From Russula earlei (taxonomy: Eukaryota; Basidiomycota; Agaricomycetes; Russulales; Russulaceae), in NCBI GenBank assembly GCA_025769875.1, contig JAGFNK010000034.1, forward strand, positions 62,001-126,000: a stretch of DNA of 64,000 nucleotides. Reading direction: 5' to 3'. The notes below the pieces were generated by a model that was not told the origin of the DNA, searched no databases, and was given only the letters and a program-made list of their open reading frames with translations. The first letter of the stretch is position 1; every line of letters starts with the position of its first letter. Made by a program: the position numbers and the translations under genes. Shown piece after piece: positions 38,313 to 52,100 of this stretch.

Positions 38313-41025
38313 TTATTCGCTCTCCTCGATATCTACTAACACACTACCCTCTTTCACCATTTCTCCCTTTACACACCCGACAGCCTTCACGAGACCATCT
38401 GCTGGAGCACGCAACACTGTCTCCGTCTTCATGCTTTCGAGGACGACAATTGCCTGACCCTTCTCCACCCACTCGCCGATAGCAACGCGCACGTCGACAA
38501 CGAGACTCGGCATCGGGGCGCGCAGCACGCCCCGCGCGGTCGTATGCGCGTCGGTGATGAGTACCTGTGCCCAGGCCGGAGCGGGGCGCAAAACAGTTAC
38601 AGCGTGCGCGCCACTAAAGATATGGAGCCGCTCAGCACCCACCGCGCCATGGGGCTGAGGGACGATGGTCACACGCGTCAGAGCACCCGCGAGTATCGCG
38701 GAGAGCGTAGTTGGGTTGACAAGTGTGGCTGATACGCTGCGAAATTCGACTGACGACATTGTTGCGCCGCTAGAGGCGGCAGTCACAGACTGCACGGTAA
38801 TGTCGTAGAGCCCACTGTCAGGGCGAGTGGAGATCTTCACAGAGACTGCCGCGCCCGTTTCGCTTTCAAGAACGACGGTGCGCATGTGAACGTCGCCCCC
38901 GAAGCGGCGCGAAGCTAAACGGGTCCATGGCGTAGAGCCAGGGCTTGAGGGAGGCTGGTCACGGAGGACTATGAAAAGTGCAGCTTGAGCTAAGAGCTCG
39001 GCAGGGGGCTCTGTGAGAGGCGGAAGCAGCTGGTCGCGGTATTTCTTGGGAGTATTGTTAGACGATGTATGGACAACTGCGAAGAAGACATACGGGAATG
39101 AAGCCAGTTTCTACTTCGGCTGCGATGAACGCAGGATGGCTCGCAAGAGCGCGGAGGAATCTGATATTCGTTGTCACGCCGACAACTTGGTATTCTTCTA
39201 ATGCGAGGCAAAGCACACGCAGCGCTTCTGTGCGGTCTGCGCCATGTACAACCAGTTTCGCAATCATGGGATCGTAGAACACGCCGATTTGTGCGCCTAT
39301 GCCAAATCCTTGCTCTAAGCGTATGGCAGGTGCAAATGATGACGCGGCTGTCGGAGAGGGAAATATGTGTGTCGGTGTCGGTGTTGAGAGGTGAAGGAGA
39401 ACACCAGAATCAGGTAAAAAGTTATTGCGTGGGTTCTCCGCATATATGCGTGCCTCGAACGCGTGGCCAATCATTGGAATCTCGGATTGTGAGAGTGGTA
39501 AGGGATTACCAGCGGCGACCTTTGTAGTTGACAGTGAGCACAATCAGCGAGTTGCGGTCCATTGTGCATCACCTCAAGCTGCCATTCCACTAGGTCAAGA
39601 CCCGTGATCATCTCCGTGACGGGATGCTCGACCTGTAGTCGTGTGTTCCTAGAAGAGTAGTACTCAGTACGGTCTATGTGCAGACGATACACACATACAT
39701 CTCCATAAAGAAGAACTCATTCGTATCTTTGTCAAAGATAAATTCAATAGTGCCCGCGCCAATGTAGTTGACTGCCTTCGCCGCGGCAACTGCCTTAGCA
39801 CTCAGGTCTGCACGCAGTTCGGATGATAGGCCAGGCGCTGGTGCTTCTTCTATGATCTTCTGGTTCCGCCTTTGCACCGAGCAGTCACGTTCCCAGAGAG
39901 ATACTGTATTTCCCTTGGAGTCAGCGAACACCTGAACTTCAACGTGCCTTGGTCGCTCGATAAACTTCTCCACCAAGACAGCATCGTTACCAAAACCTTT
40001 GAGCGCCTCACGCTGCGCGGCCTCAAGCGCGTCCAGGAAAGAAGATGGGTGGAAGACTGTACGCATACCCTTACCACCGCCCCCATGAACAGCCTTGATA
40101 AGGACGGGGAAACCTACGGAGATGGGAGAATGTAAGCACTCGAGGTAGGTATAAGACATACCTATTTTCTGAGCTTCGGAGAGAAGGTGCTGGGGGTCTT
40201 GATTTGTACCATGGTAACCGGGTACGCAGGGCACCCCAGCGTCTACAAAAGAAAGTCGACGGTGGGGTCCAATAATCAGCCGCATTGGTGACATAGCACG
40301 AAATGACCATACCCGTCATGATTGTCTTGGATTCGCTGGAAAATGTGTGAGTTCACTTAAAAGTCAAATCGGAACCGAGACTTACCTCTTAGATCCCATG
40401 CTGGTGATTGCACTGGAAGAAGGGCCGATAAAAGTGATGCGTTCCTTGTCTAGTTTCTCCGCAAAGTCGGCATTCTCGCTGAGGAAGCCGTACCTTGAAG
40501 AAGGGTTATTATTGTCCGAGGGAAGACGAATAGGCCCTACCCAGGGTGTAGAGCCTGCAGGAAGGTGAGACCCATAGTCTTTGTCATTTACGAGAGCCCA
40601 GGGCATATACCTGCGCACCACTACGATGGCAGACTTCGATGATCTTATCCATGTTTAGCTACAAAAATTGTTAATAGATGCATATATGAAGGCATGTTGA
40701 AGTACGTACATAACTCTCAGCCGACTGAGCGGGACCTATACAGAACGCCTCGTCTGCCTAGTGGCACAATTAACGAACTACGTGAAGCCAAAAGGGTGCA
40801 ACACCTTGCCATCTTTACATGAAGGGAATCCGCATCAACTTCGCTGTACACAGCTACTGTGCGAATCCCAAGTTTTTTTGCAGTACGGATGATGCGACAC
40901 GCAATTTCCCCTCTGGAGCACGGTAAGAGCAGATTACGAATCGGACTCTAATTGCACCTATTCGCGATGAGTATCTTGTTAAAATGAGGTCTTCGGGTGG
41001 GAGATTGTGGTGACTCTGTGCACAT
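38313..41025 (-). CDS. 3-methylcrotonyl-CoA carboxylase, biotin-carrying alpha subunit
   Basis: Mitochondrial enzyme of leucine breakdown: carboxylates its biotin with ATP and bicarbonate. Twelve exons on the complement: 40958-41025, 40810-40912, 40710-40757, 40611-40658, 40541-40554, 40386-40493, 40313-40335, 40162-40242, 39699-40113, 39573-39648, 39094-39519, 38313-39044; 713 residues, all in phase. Seen: [23 protein letters not shown]-grasp loop [32 protein letters not shown], and the biotin site [10 protein letters not shown] near the C-terminus. Exon 5 is a 14-bp micro-exon. The intron after VKM begins GC (ATG|GCAAGG) and is needed to keep DEAFCIGP in frame. The modelled start ([13 protein letters not shown]) lacks a clear presequence; a leader exon may lie in the open frame at 41030-41256. 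Acetyl-CoA or pyruvate carboxylase is excluded by length. Confidence 0.92.
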
Positions 41026-41618
41026 GTATTATCACTGATACCTACAAAGAGACTCTGAATATGTACCTAAACCCGTGACGAATCCACGCACTCCGAATGG
41101 TAAATCCGCCGTCTTTTGTTCCGAACATGAAACAACAGGCCGACTTTTGCTGTGCAGGCGAGAAGCTGGTGCTGGGAAACGCATTCGGTTAGGGAACCGC
41201 ACTGTACGAAATATCACATGTGTGCTCGCAGTCGCAGAATTTCGAGATGAGATCATTTTCCAGGGCTCTGGAGGGAGGTGGGCTATATAGTAGTTGTGAA
41301 CGTTTGGTTCCGTCAGCGTTAATTAAAATATAAGCGCCTAGCGCTGAGGTTGTGATTTGAAATGGCGATATTGATTATACGCATATATGCTGTACACGGG
41401 GTAACAAACAAAACGCCCCTCGCTTACGCTTGCGTGAAGGCGATGATATCCCACTAACTCAAGTAACTCCTGCCGTGATCCTTTCTTTCCCCTCAAGACA
41501 TGCATTCTGCATCATTCAACCAATCCTTATGTGCTGATGAGTGAGTGGCCGAGTAATTCTGTCCTCTTTTCCCATTTTACCGCTACCTTCCTCTCCAGGC
41601 CATGGCAAATTACTGGTA
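41026..41618. other. Divergent intergenic region (MCC alpha / C2 gene)
   Basis: Separates two genes transcribed away from each other. A minus-strand open frame (41030-41256, Ser/Arg-rich, MISSRNSATASTHVIFRTVR) could be a mitochondrial leader exon of the carboxylase; no other gene is seen. Confidence 0.35.
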
Positions 41619-43542
41619 ATGTGCCTTTCATCAACTATTCCTCTCAATTTACACCCGTTGTCAGTTCTTCGGTCCCAGAACCTAGGGATGCTACGTCCTG
41701 AAAAGTCCTGGCGGCCTATCATCACCATGGAAGTCGACGGCCAGCATATGCACGAAATCATACTTGGAATAGATGGCCAGAACCCGAACCAAAGAGCAGT
41801 CATGCTTCTGTGTGTGGCATTTATATTCACCTTGTCCATGATTCCAACTTCCATAGTCACCACGCACACCACCGAACCCAGATCAAACTAGACGTTTGGC
41901 ACAAGTCCCAGAGCAAAGCTAAAAACAGGAAGCGTCGGCATCACGTTGCGTCAGCTGCGATGCCCCTTGGCGAGGTCATGAGGAAGCAAGGGGAAGACTC
42001 ATGTGAGCGTCCACACGCTTTCCACGTGCGTTGCTCACCCAGTCACGGTCTGCTCTGGTAGACGTGGAACTTCGTTTGTCTGGCGTCCCTGCTGCACGAA
42101 AGAAGTCAGCGGCACAAAAATATCAACCTTGTGCTTCTGTCATTATCCGTCTACGGGCACCGCCGTCAGCCATGTACCCTCCAGACGAACCTTGCAACGA
42201 CGATGTTTTCTCCTTAGTTAGCTCAGGTAAGTCATTCTCCAATTGTTCGCGATCCTGATCTCATACCCATGCTAGAAAGGTCGCCTTCTGATACTCTCGT
42301 CACACCTGTGACAGACCAGCCTGAGAACAAACCGCCATGGGCAAGTGCTGTCTCTGAAGATCCACCTCCTGGTCTCCGGCGACGAAAAAAGGCCAAGGGT
42401 TACTGTATTTATTCCGAGGAAGAGCTTTCCGGCGAGTCCGATTACTACCTTAGTGAAAGTGAAGCAGAGGAAACAAACCTTTGTGGCACTTGGGAGCCAC
42501 CAATGTCTTTTGATGAACCTCCGACTCCCCATTCAGACTCCCACGAGATCCAGGAACATACTCAAGAGCGTACTCAAGAGCCATCAACTCTCTCTATCAT
42601 ACTCCCTTCATTACTTCCCATTACTTATGTTACTGACAATGCTTCCGTTACATCTGGTGCATCCTTTGCCTCGAGTGCATTCGACACGCTGACATACCAC
42701 CGCGACTTGCGCGAGGCTCAGGTCGATTCAGACTTTGACCGAATCATTTCCCGGCTGTTATCTGAGTGGTACTATACTGGCGCATCAGTATGCATGACCT
42801 CCATATTGTTTCGAGACCCTAGAACTTACTTTCTATTTCAGCTCCTTTCCATCACTGCGTAATACCCCCACCTTGTAGCTTATATTGCCGCGGACCTGAT
42901 CATCCCCAACAGCGTCGATACGACCGTGTTCGGATTCTCACCAGGCAACCTCTTCACCGTCGACGGTTTTGCCAAACGCTCACTAGTTATCTCGAGCGTG
43001 GCAGCAGCAATGGGGCTCTTCATCGACGCATGGTTCATATTCGCCTACTCCGGCGCGGACGTACGCAAATTCCAGGTCAGCCTCAGCTCTCCTATCCTTG
43101 CCGTCTGTAAAACAGTGCCGATTATATGATGTGGGTACAGACGCTCGCTACAGACATCTACAGCTCGTACTTCTTCTTCTCGATTTCTTCACGCCTACCA
43201 CTTGTCGCGCTCCTCGTCGCAGTCCTCGCCCTTGTCGGCTTCCTCGGCGCCATAACCTGGACCGCGTGGCCCGCCGCGGTGCTCGTCGTGTGTGTGTTGA
43301 CGGGCGTGCTGATCAGCCTACAGTTCATTGTGTACGGTTTCCACCGCCTCGCTTTGTGTCTGGCGTGGATTCTACGTGGGATTTGGTTAGCAGCGAGATA
43401 TGTCGCGAGTCGGGTCCGGTTCGTTCTCCAGCGTGGTGAGGACATCATCGAAGGGGGGTCGCAGGCGCCCGCGGCAGTGGTGCATACGATTGCACGTCCC
43501 GCTTCTGTGCGCGCGGGAGAACACGCAAGGCATACGTCATAA
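41619..43542 (+). pseudogene. C2-domain protein with C-terminal membrane helices, interrupted by an in-frame TAA
   Basis: Exons: 41619-41809, 41857-42002, 42062-42226, 42276-42787, 42842-43075, 43141-43542. The N-terminal C2-like domain reads KSWRPIITMEVDGQHMHEII and IKLDVWHKSQSKAKNRKRRH, known to me from other basidiomycete C2 proteins. A Ser/Glu-rich linker follows, then several hydrophobic helices (ALLVAVLALVGFLGAITWTA and AAVLVVCVLTGVLISLQFIV). All exon phases agree, but exon 5 opens LLSITA then TAA (42860-42862) and the frame continues in-phase through the membrane part. Either a nonsense change or a sequence error; no alternative acceptor avoids it. The start is tentative. Likely role: lipid or Ca2+-linked membrane association, inferred from the C2 fold only. 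Confidence 0.6.
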
Positions 43543-44161
43543 AAATCAGTACTGAGCAGTATCTTGGTCTTATTATATGTATGTATCCAGTCAGAGATCC
43601 GCTATCTTCTGGGATATCCAGAACTTGGAATACCTATATTGTCCTCAGATCGAGCGCAGGTGTGTTATCTATCTGAAGCAGTGTACACTTTCATAAAATC
43701 TGGATGAGCAACGCGTCTGGATGTATACGCGTTGACCTTGTGAAGGCTTGTACAGCGTAGGTCAAATGCCTACATCCTTTGTGAGACTCCTAGCCCGCAT
43801 TGCTATGTACGATTGGGGGCAGCCGCAGAGCTCCTTCAAGGACCTGCGTCAAATTAGATTTAATTGAAGTACGTTACCACTATCTCACTATCACTATTAT
43901 TGAGCATCGATGTGAGACAGATGCGTATGCATTCACCACGATGACTTGACAATATATATCAGTCGTCTTTTGGCCTCGACGACGTTGACACGCACGGCAG
44001 TAGTATTTCCTTGCCCCCAGCTTTTGGGAAATCCACACCTAGTGTTGGTCGCGGTCTAAGGAGCCGGAGTGCATGGACCGTCGGCCTGTCTCTACCGAAT
44101 CTAGATATGCGGGAGACTCGACGTATCAATGGATAGGTTCTCTTCTGTCTGATAGGTCACG
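43543..44161. other. Intergenic, no gene seen
   Basis: Mixed composition with TATATATC near 43953. No coding frame, repeat or RNA gene could be supported. Confidence 0.3.
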
Positions 44162-44820
44162 GTGGAAGTACTCGACTCTTTCGAGTCGCAAGGCGAAGCT
44201 AATCTGCCAGTGAGAAACAGTTTATCCATGCTTGCTGCGACTTGCTTCAGTTTATCGACTTTCGACGCATCCTCAGAACACCTTGCTGCTCTTGACAGTG
44301 ACGAAGAGTTGTGTATCGCCATACAACATGCGACCATCGGTCCAGATGACGCGTATTTTTGGCCGAACTTTGCCGGCCGTGCTCGGTCAAGCCAGATTGT
44401 TGCACTCGCGCACTTACAATCAAGCGCTTTCACGCCTGTGGTTAGGTCATCACCAGCATATTTCCTCGAGTCGTTGGTATGTGCTTCCTTGCCCGAACTC
44501 TCGATGGACTTTTGTGGAGCAGAGGGAGCCTGATTTCCGTCCAATCGGATCCCAATGGACATCTGACCCTTGTAATTGGCGGCTCTACTTTGAGAGACAC
44601 GGCATTCAACCCCATACTGTACTTCAGAAGCAGTTCACTGATTCAGTTCATTGGCATTCGCTCCAGAACCCTTTGCGGTGGTGTCCGGCCTGCTGTCGCC
44701 GCTACCACTAGAACCCTCGGAACATATCATCGCTACACGCACCACAGGGAAGTAGGAATTTCCCTTCCTCGGTGGCATCTATCGTTCTCTGTCAACATGC
44801 ACTGGGAGCTAGAGTGTTGA
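44162..44820 (+). CDS. Putative gene of unknown function
   Basis: First frame (44162-about 44478) starts MEVLDSFESQGEANLPVRNS. A GTATGTGC donor follows FLESL, and an acceptor TGGAGCAG at about 44521 leads to a second frame reading SLISVQSDPNGHLTLVIGGS through RSSSLIQFIGIRSRTL and ending at 44820. The second part has an alternating pattern typical of beta strands. Frame choice at the junction is uncertain and a competing open frame exists on the minus strand. No family recognised. Confidence 0.3.
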
Positions 44821-45277
44821 AGCATGCCTATAATTATTATGTCACGGACAAGATCTAATCGTGTTCCAGTGAATGTTGGCCTAAAAGCAGACATCCTGTG
44901 TCCCTATCGGCCAGATTCTTTCGTCCCTTGTATTGAAAGGAAAGAATGTCCGGCATTTGCCGGTGAGTACTAGTGTTCGAGTGGGACAGTACCCATGTGT
45001 CTGATAAGGGAAAGGTCTACGGATAATCGAAGTGAGCTTTATGTTCGCAATATCAGAGCCCTCAACTATGGTTGTGTGCCAAAAACTTCGGTCCGACTCG
45101 TAAAGCTACCAGGATAAACATCGCCACCCATACCCAATCAAATACCTCATACGTATGCCGTGCGCCACGTAAGAATGCAACCACCACAGGTGGCAGTAAA
45201 CACCAACGCGCTGACACTACTTCGAGTCTAAGACGGTCTGCGTTGGCGAATGGCTACGACATATGATTGGGAAAGGC
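44821..45277. other. Convergent intergenic region
   Basis: Lies between the unknown plus-strand gene and the 3' end of the GPI inositol-deacylase. No feature seen. Confidence 0.3.
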
Positions 45278-48189
45278 TCACTTATTCCGCAGCAGGAGCG
45301 GGCCACGTGCCCACGACGCATAGTCCACGAGAATGAGGTACGGTGCAACTGATAAGAAGTTGTGGTCTCCTCTACCGACGCTGTCGAGAGCAGTGGGGCC
45401 GGCAGTCGCGAGCGTGCGCACCCACACCGCGAGGATTGGTGCCGCAAGTGGTAGCAGCCACGTCAAGAGCAGGAGCACATGATCCGCATCGTACCGTGAG
45501 GTGAGAGGGGGAGCCGGAGAGTTTCGAGATGGGGAGAGCGAGCGCGGTGGCGTCGTTGCATCACTTGTCACAGGAGTGATGTACGTTGCACAAGTCACGA
45601 AATGAATGACCCAACAACCGAGGAAAGCGACCTGCCATGGAACGATGACAGCCACGAGGAACAATACGAAGAGGATCGATAGAATGGTGCTTCTGCTGAC
45701 CCCGGCAGATTTTTTCCTCCTTATGAGAGAGTGAGCGGCACACCTTACGGGAGATATAGATGATAAGTTACCTTGCGGGGTTACGCCCCAGTTTGCGAAT
45801 TGGCAGCATGATGATACAGATTACCCACCAACTGACGATAACCCAGCCAGTTGCGAGCAAAAGAATAAGCGGCGTCAGGAACGCGAGAGCAACCTCGCCT
45901 CCATTGCCGAGGACGTAGTCTTGGGGTAATGGAAGGAGCGATACGACAAAGGAAAGCACCAAGAACCGGGGTAAGGTCTTCCGTGTGAAGAGGGAGAGCG
46001 TTTCTGACACGCTCGGCATCGAATCTTCTAATTTACGTCAGCTCCGCCGAGCGAGAAATGACGGCTGTCCCACCTCCCTGTTCTGAGATGCCCACGGCGG
46101 TGAATATCAACCATGTAACAACGCCAACGGCCCATCCGGGCACGGCGGTCCAGTACCGCGCGCTGGCACGGCCAAGAGAACCCCACCAGTCAATACGCAG
46201 ATGCAAAGATGTGACCCGGCAATCTTGCGATGTGTACAGTGTGAGGTTGAGACCACGCGAATGTGGAGATGTTATGAATGGTGCGCTTGTGTGTGTATGT
46301 AAGAGTAAGGGCCGAGAATGCGTGAGCGGATGAAAGTGGGCCTCTGAAAACGACGCGTGTTCGAGAAGTGGGGGAAGGTGGGATTCTTTTTCATACGGTG
46401 AGCGGCGGGACACGAATAGCTGAAACTATACGCACCTGAACATAGTCGTTCCTCCGCATTCGTTGCGCTAACGCGGTAAACAAGCAAAGCGTTCGAAAGC
46501 AAAAACGGAAGGTGAACTCGGGAGAGTATGCCAGGGTTAAGTGGGATGGATACATCCTTATAGAGCAAATCTAAATATGTGACTCATCAGTTTTGGGGAA
46601 GGTAGATCAGAAAAAGTCATGTACCATGGAAGCTGAATTTCCCCTCAAATGGCTCATCCGTTACAAAGTCACCAAGTATCCATCCCCGCTTCTCACTTGT
46701 GGAATACGCTACCGCAACCCAGCGATGTTGGTCGCTGCGCTCTGGTAAAACCGCTTCAAAGACAATGACACCTTCGGACTCATCAACACCTTCATTTGGC
46801 ACTGGAAATGACTTCTCAGGCGACGCGTTAGGAATAAGTTTTAGGATGGTCGGGTGCCATTCTTCGCAAGCAGGGCGAGATGAGACGTGATAAGGGTCAT
46901 TCGCTGAGGAAGAACATAAGTAGAAAGTCACAGATAATGAGGATGGATGACGAGGTGATGTTGAAAGAACTGAGCCTTCAGACACATACGCCACGAATCT
47001 AGTGGGATGATTCGTCTCTGGAACGGGCGCAAGATGCACAGCTTTCGGCGTGTGTAATTCGCGTAACACGAAAGGACCAGGGGGTTGGACGGCGTAGCTT
47101 TCCTGGCTTAAATCAAGTCGCGCAGGGTATTCTGGTGCCGGTGAGACGAAGCGCCCATTGCGAAGCCAATGGTCTACGATGAAACCCCGCTCCAAAGGGG
47201 AGGAGGCAGCACCTAGTTCCAGTGCCGCCCGAGCGATACGCCAGCGCACCTGATGACACCAGACGATAACCTGGTGTCCCACACCAGTCCAGCACCCTTC
47301 AAGAGCACTACTAAACACAGTTTGGCGATAAGCGTTCCTGTTCGCGACCTCTGGCAAGATACACGACTCGGATGGAACCATGAGGTCTGCGGCGCCACCA
47401 CATAGCGATAAGATGGGTGTTTCGGTAGTTGCAAGTGTAGCCAGATTGGTATCATAAATGGCAGCAATGCGGCGGTCGAACCGTGCGGGCGGGATTCGAT
47501 GCGGAGTCGACATGGTGATGACAGCAGAAATGTCTGTAGATGGAAGGAGGGACGTCGCCACAACGCCCCCCATAGAATGGCCCAGGACGATGATGGATGT
47601 ACCATTAGGATAAAGAGAAAGAATATAGGATATAGCGCGAGTTGCGTATTCTCTCTCAACATCCAGAGTTGGCCCGTGGAACGCAGAGAGATCTTCGTTG
47701 TACTCGACTAGAGATGTATAAGCGGGAGGAATGCAGTCAAGAGGAGGACCTTACCTGCGAAGAAATCCAGTGGTTTGATGTGACGCGAGGTAAACTCGGG
47801 TGAAGGTAAAAACGGAGACGCATAGTATTGTCGTGCGGCTGAGGAAGCTATCGAACGGATCTGACGAGCAGACCCAGCATTTCCAGGTATGAAAAGGACT
47901 GGGACCCCCCGGGGCTACTTGGTTCGTAGGGCAACAGGGGATGAGACGGCAAACGACGCACTTCGTTATCCTGCCAACCAACTTCTCTGTAAAGTAAAAG
48001 AGAGTACCGCTTGGCCAGTGGTGTCCAGGATGTGTCGAAGCGAGATTGGACAAGGTAGGATGGGGACATGTAAGACATTCTGCATCCTTGCGGAGACAGG
48101 TTGATGGCAGATTCGGATGCTGCGCGATACAGTAGGCCCACTGACAAAATTGAGAAGAGGGCGAGAAGGACAGACAGGATTCTGGCCAT
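45278..48189 (-). CDS. BST1: GPI inositol-deacylase (Bst1/PGAP1 family)
   Basis: ER membrane lipase that removes the acyl chain from inositol of GPI anchors and aids export and quality control of GPI proteins. Complement exons: 47962-48189, 47755-47914, 46625-47707, 46436-46570, 46074-46343, 45772-46027, 45278-45719; 857 residues, phases all agree. Seen: N-terminal signal-anchor [50 protein letters not shown], the lipase serine in [40 protein letters not shown] (probable Asp) and [13 protein letters not shown] (probable His). Several membrane helices fill the C-terminal third ([35 protein letters not shown]). Firm assignment. Confidence 0.95.
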
Positions 48190-49154
48190 GGCCAGAGGGC
48201 GGGATGTGGCAGGGCAGTCTCTGGAAGCGAGATGGGGATGACCTCTGACTGACGTGACCCTTATTTTTTCGCAACCCGACGCAACAGGCAGCAGCGTGCA
48301 CACCTCCCGCCCCTCTTTGTTATTCTTACAGACGTCGCTATCCTAATCCCTGGCTTAGAGGGTCGTGCCGGTCACATCTCCCATCTATCTCATCCTCAAG
48401 TCAGGCGCTGCGCCCATTCCGTGACCTGAAGAGAAAAGCAAGATCGCAGAACCTTCCTTTTCACCGCCAATTGAGAGTTTCAAGCGTCGTGTGCCAAGTA
48501 TACGCACATGATGCTCGGCCGCCTTGAACGTGTAAACTCAATCCGGTGGGCATTTGAATCGAATGGGGAAGAACGACATCAACACTCTCCAATTCGACAG
48601 CAGATGACCAGTAAAGATGTGGGCCGTTTGGTGGACATTAAGGATTCTCCAACCCAACGACGGATGTTCCTAGAGGCGGAGCATCGTAGCTACGGTCGTT
48701 TAACTTGACCAAGGTGCCTGCATGCCTCAATACAGACAATGCAACGAAAGGGTATAGCGACGAAGCCACTTGAGAGCAGCCAACACATTGCCTTGACACA
48801 GCACATGCTCGAGTCATGATACAGAGATGATATGAGGTCAACCGCCAGTCATGCCGGCAACCGGAAATCTACAACGATTGGAATGAGGTGAGGATAAGAC
48901 TTGGTAGCTCACGCATGCCCGAGTCGAGTGAGTCGCGTGGACGCGCGTCAGCTGCCCGCAGTACGAGTTCAAGTCGTTCTGGCGCAGCAAACCAACAAAA
49001 TCTCAAAACTCAACAGTGATCTCGACAAACACCCACACGTCGTCTATCACCCCGCACTCGCTCGCTAAGCCCAGACGACGTTTTTCAGTCACTGATACAC
49101 TATCTGGTAATCTTCACATCCAGTCCTCTTCCCCCGTCGTCACGCCCCAATCGG
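48190..49154. other. Divergent promoter region (BST1 / UBP2-like)
   Basis: 965 bp between two start codons pointing away from each other; no gene seen inside. Open frames on both strands here are short and lack motifs. Confidence 0.4.
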
Positions 49155-52100
49155 ATGGCCAAGAACGACACCAGCAGGTCTTCCGACCCACATGCAAACC
49201 AAGTGCAGCCACCAACCGAGGTAACAACGATCCCCCCATCAACTTTCTATGGAAACCACGACCAGCACCAACCGATCTTGCCCAACCGACCCGCAGCACC
49301 CACATTGGGCTCTTCATCAACTGGACATTACACAATACAGCCGTCTGAAAACCCCCCATATCGTGAGCCCGAACTTCTCCCAGACGATTCGGACCAATTG
49401 CCCGCGCTGGAGGATTACGCTGCCAATCACGATAATCGCCCATTCGTGTACGACACGCCACCTCAAGAAAGTGGCTGGCAAAGTGTGGATCCAAGTCCGT
49501 GGCCTTCTCGTGATGATCAATATTACGGGAGCACGTCAAATAACACTTACCCCTCCACCGACCAGTGGATCGCCAGCATTCCTCAGCCTAGCTGGGGTCC
49601 CTACGACGGGAGCTGGACCACGGAGTCTACCCGACGTTCTGTTACCATAGATGGGCGTAACGAGGCTGAGGAGATCCAGTGGTGGAACGTCCAAGTCCAT
49701 GCAGCCCACATCCGTCCTGGCTACGGCGTTCTACCTCCTGTTCTTGCGGACCGGCTTCACCATCCTGAGCATACCCTCTTCTCCGTAACTGTAACTCCTC
49801 CCGATTACAAACCACCGGTCCCTCCTGCTCAAACACAGCTACAACCCGCGCAATCTGAGTTGCCGAGGCAGCACAGATCAACGGATACTGCATCCACTTC
49901 ACACGGCAGCCAACCACTGCACCTCTCCCCGTCTTCCTCCTCCTACCCTACCCCCGAGGAAGTCCGTACTGCTGTCCCACACCCAAACGCATACTACTGC
50001 CGGAAGCACAATGGTTGGGTTCTTCTCATCTGGAAATCGTCCTCCGTCAATCCCCCCCTTTCGCGTTCGTTCAAGGGCAGTCTGCCAGACCCTGGTCGTC
50101 GAAGGTTAACGAACTCATGCATCGGCGACGGCGAGCAACCCTTGGGCCCCGCCAACATCACGCATCACTTCCACCCATACGAGCGCGCTGTCGACTCGCG
50201 CCGCCTCACTCACCCATTCAATGCTAGCCAATGGGAGAACGAAGAGCGGTCCAAGCGTCGCCACCGCAAAATGACCTTGCGAGGTGAGGACTCGACTGCT
50301 GTGACGTCGATAATAGAACAAGTGGCGGACGAGGCTCCGACGTACATGGATGAGGAGGGCGAGGGTGATCTTCTTGACCTCTATGTCTGTTGCCAGTGCT
50401 CCTTCTATGTCATCGCATCGGGTGTCATCCCGGGCGTTATCCCAGTGAAATTGCTTGACGATTTGGTCAAAAATAAGATGGAGAACCCACCCCCGGGAAA
50501 GAGCGGGGAACTCGCAGCGCTCACAACTCTCGAGACGATTCTAACGTAAGCTTTCTTCCTGCTTTATGTCATGCATCTCCTCACATTTTCTACTAGGATC
50601 ATAGAGAATCGGATGTGGAAGGGTGAGACCCGACAACTTCCCGTGTCAAGAAAGACATTCCAATCTAAGTTGGGTTGGAGCAACACGCTGTGAGACTTTT
50701 ACGCCTTCATCTCTTGGCGCCTCGCTGAGTGCACCCGCTTCTTGTTACAGTTCCCGCATATTTGAAAGTTTAGGCTTTGAAACCATGAACATAGTTGGAC
50801 CCGTACCGGATACTGCGTTGAGTCCACCCGACATTGACGTTGCCTCGCCTGCCGGCCGGCTTGCACGCAGCAAGCTACTTCGTGCTTGGGTGGAACTCAG
50901 CGCCTGGGTAGCTGATTATTCGAGAAGGTTTGGTAGGCTTGCGATCCGTATGTTCAGTGGGGTATACGACAATTGACGACATCGACTCCCAGCCCCTGCT
51001 CTCAGAGCACATGCGACCCCACATAAGCTTTGGGTCAAACTTGATAGCGCCCGTGAAGAATATCAACATGCAATTGGTGCTCATCCAGACCAAAGTAAGT
51101 AGTAAGTTCACTCATCTACGAGCAGTCGTTCCTGACCTCAGTTCTACAGTCGCTCGAGGGCATCTCCCACAAATTCTAAACGACTACGAAAAAATCAACG
51201 ACTCCTTACTGAATCTGGGCTTGACGAAGACTACTTATTCTCCAGGTGCATCGAACAGAAACTGGGATGATTTCATTCACACCTTCTCACATCAATTTTA
51301 CAGACTTACTCACGTTTGCCTACTTCGCCCAAGCCCGCTGCGATCCTGCACAGACCGTCGAGTACTTCACTTCCTTCTACACTATCTGCCAAATGGTTAC
51401 AACTATGACCGATGAACCCTCACAAACTCTCCAGTCTTTCGTCTTTGATGAGCGCGAGCGTGGCCGGTTTACGCGCGAAGATTTCCAGGAAGCCCCTGCT
51501 ATCCTCGGTTTTGGTATCCATGGGACTATTCGTGTCGAGTATGACGATGATGTGCCGGATGAATTTGTTGAGAATGCGTGGAGAGAAACTATTCGGCGTG
51601 CCTGGCGCGATGGTGGAGACGCGCAACGGCTGACAACTGCAAACGATGCTTTCCGGCGCATTGCAGAGATTCGCGGGAGCGAGGGGCTATGGAAGAAGTG
51701 GGAACAGGCTAAGAACGGTGGCATGACCCCCGAACGTGCTTACCTGACACTCGAAGTGCCAGCGGAGATTGACGACGGGATGCTCATTACCATCTTCTCG
51801 ATGAGGGTGAGCATATTGTTCCGATCTAAGAAAAGGCGTCTCTTAATGAGTGTGTCTCAGGTTGAGGATCAACCGAATCAGGTGGATAGGATGCGTGAGG
51901 CTGTGTCTGTCATTGCGGAGATGAGGGACAGTCATCGCCTGCGCAGGTTTCTCGAGACTGGGAGTGACCGTGCGTGAATTTCCCCCCTCACATTCACCGA
52001 ATCCTGGGACCGACATCACGCTTAGCGGGGGAGATCGTCCTTGCCACTCGCCAGGATTGGCCGAGAGGTCTCAACCAACTTGGAAACACATGTTACTTGA

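Noticed and set aside
41030..41256. Minus-strand Ser/Arg-rich frame as a confirmed mitochondrial leader of the carboxylase
   Set aside because: Composition is suitable, but no splice junction joining it in phase to the first modelled exon could be settled, so it is mentioned only as a possibility.
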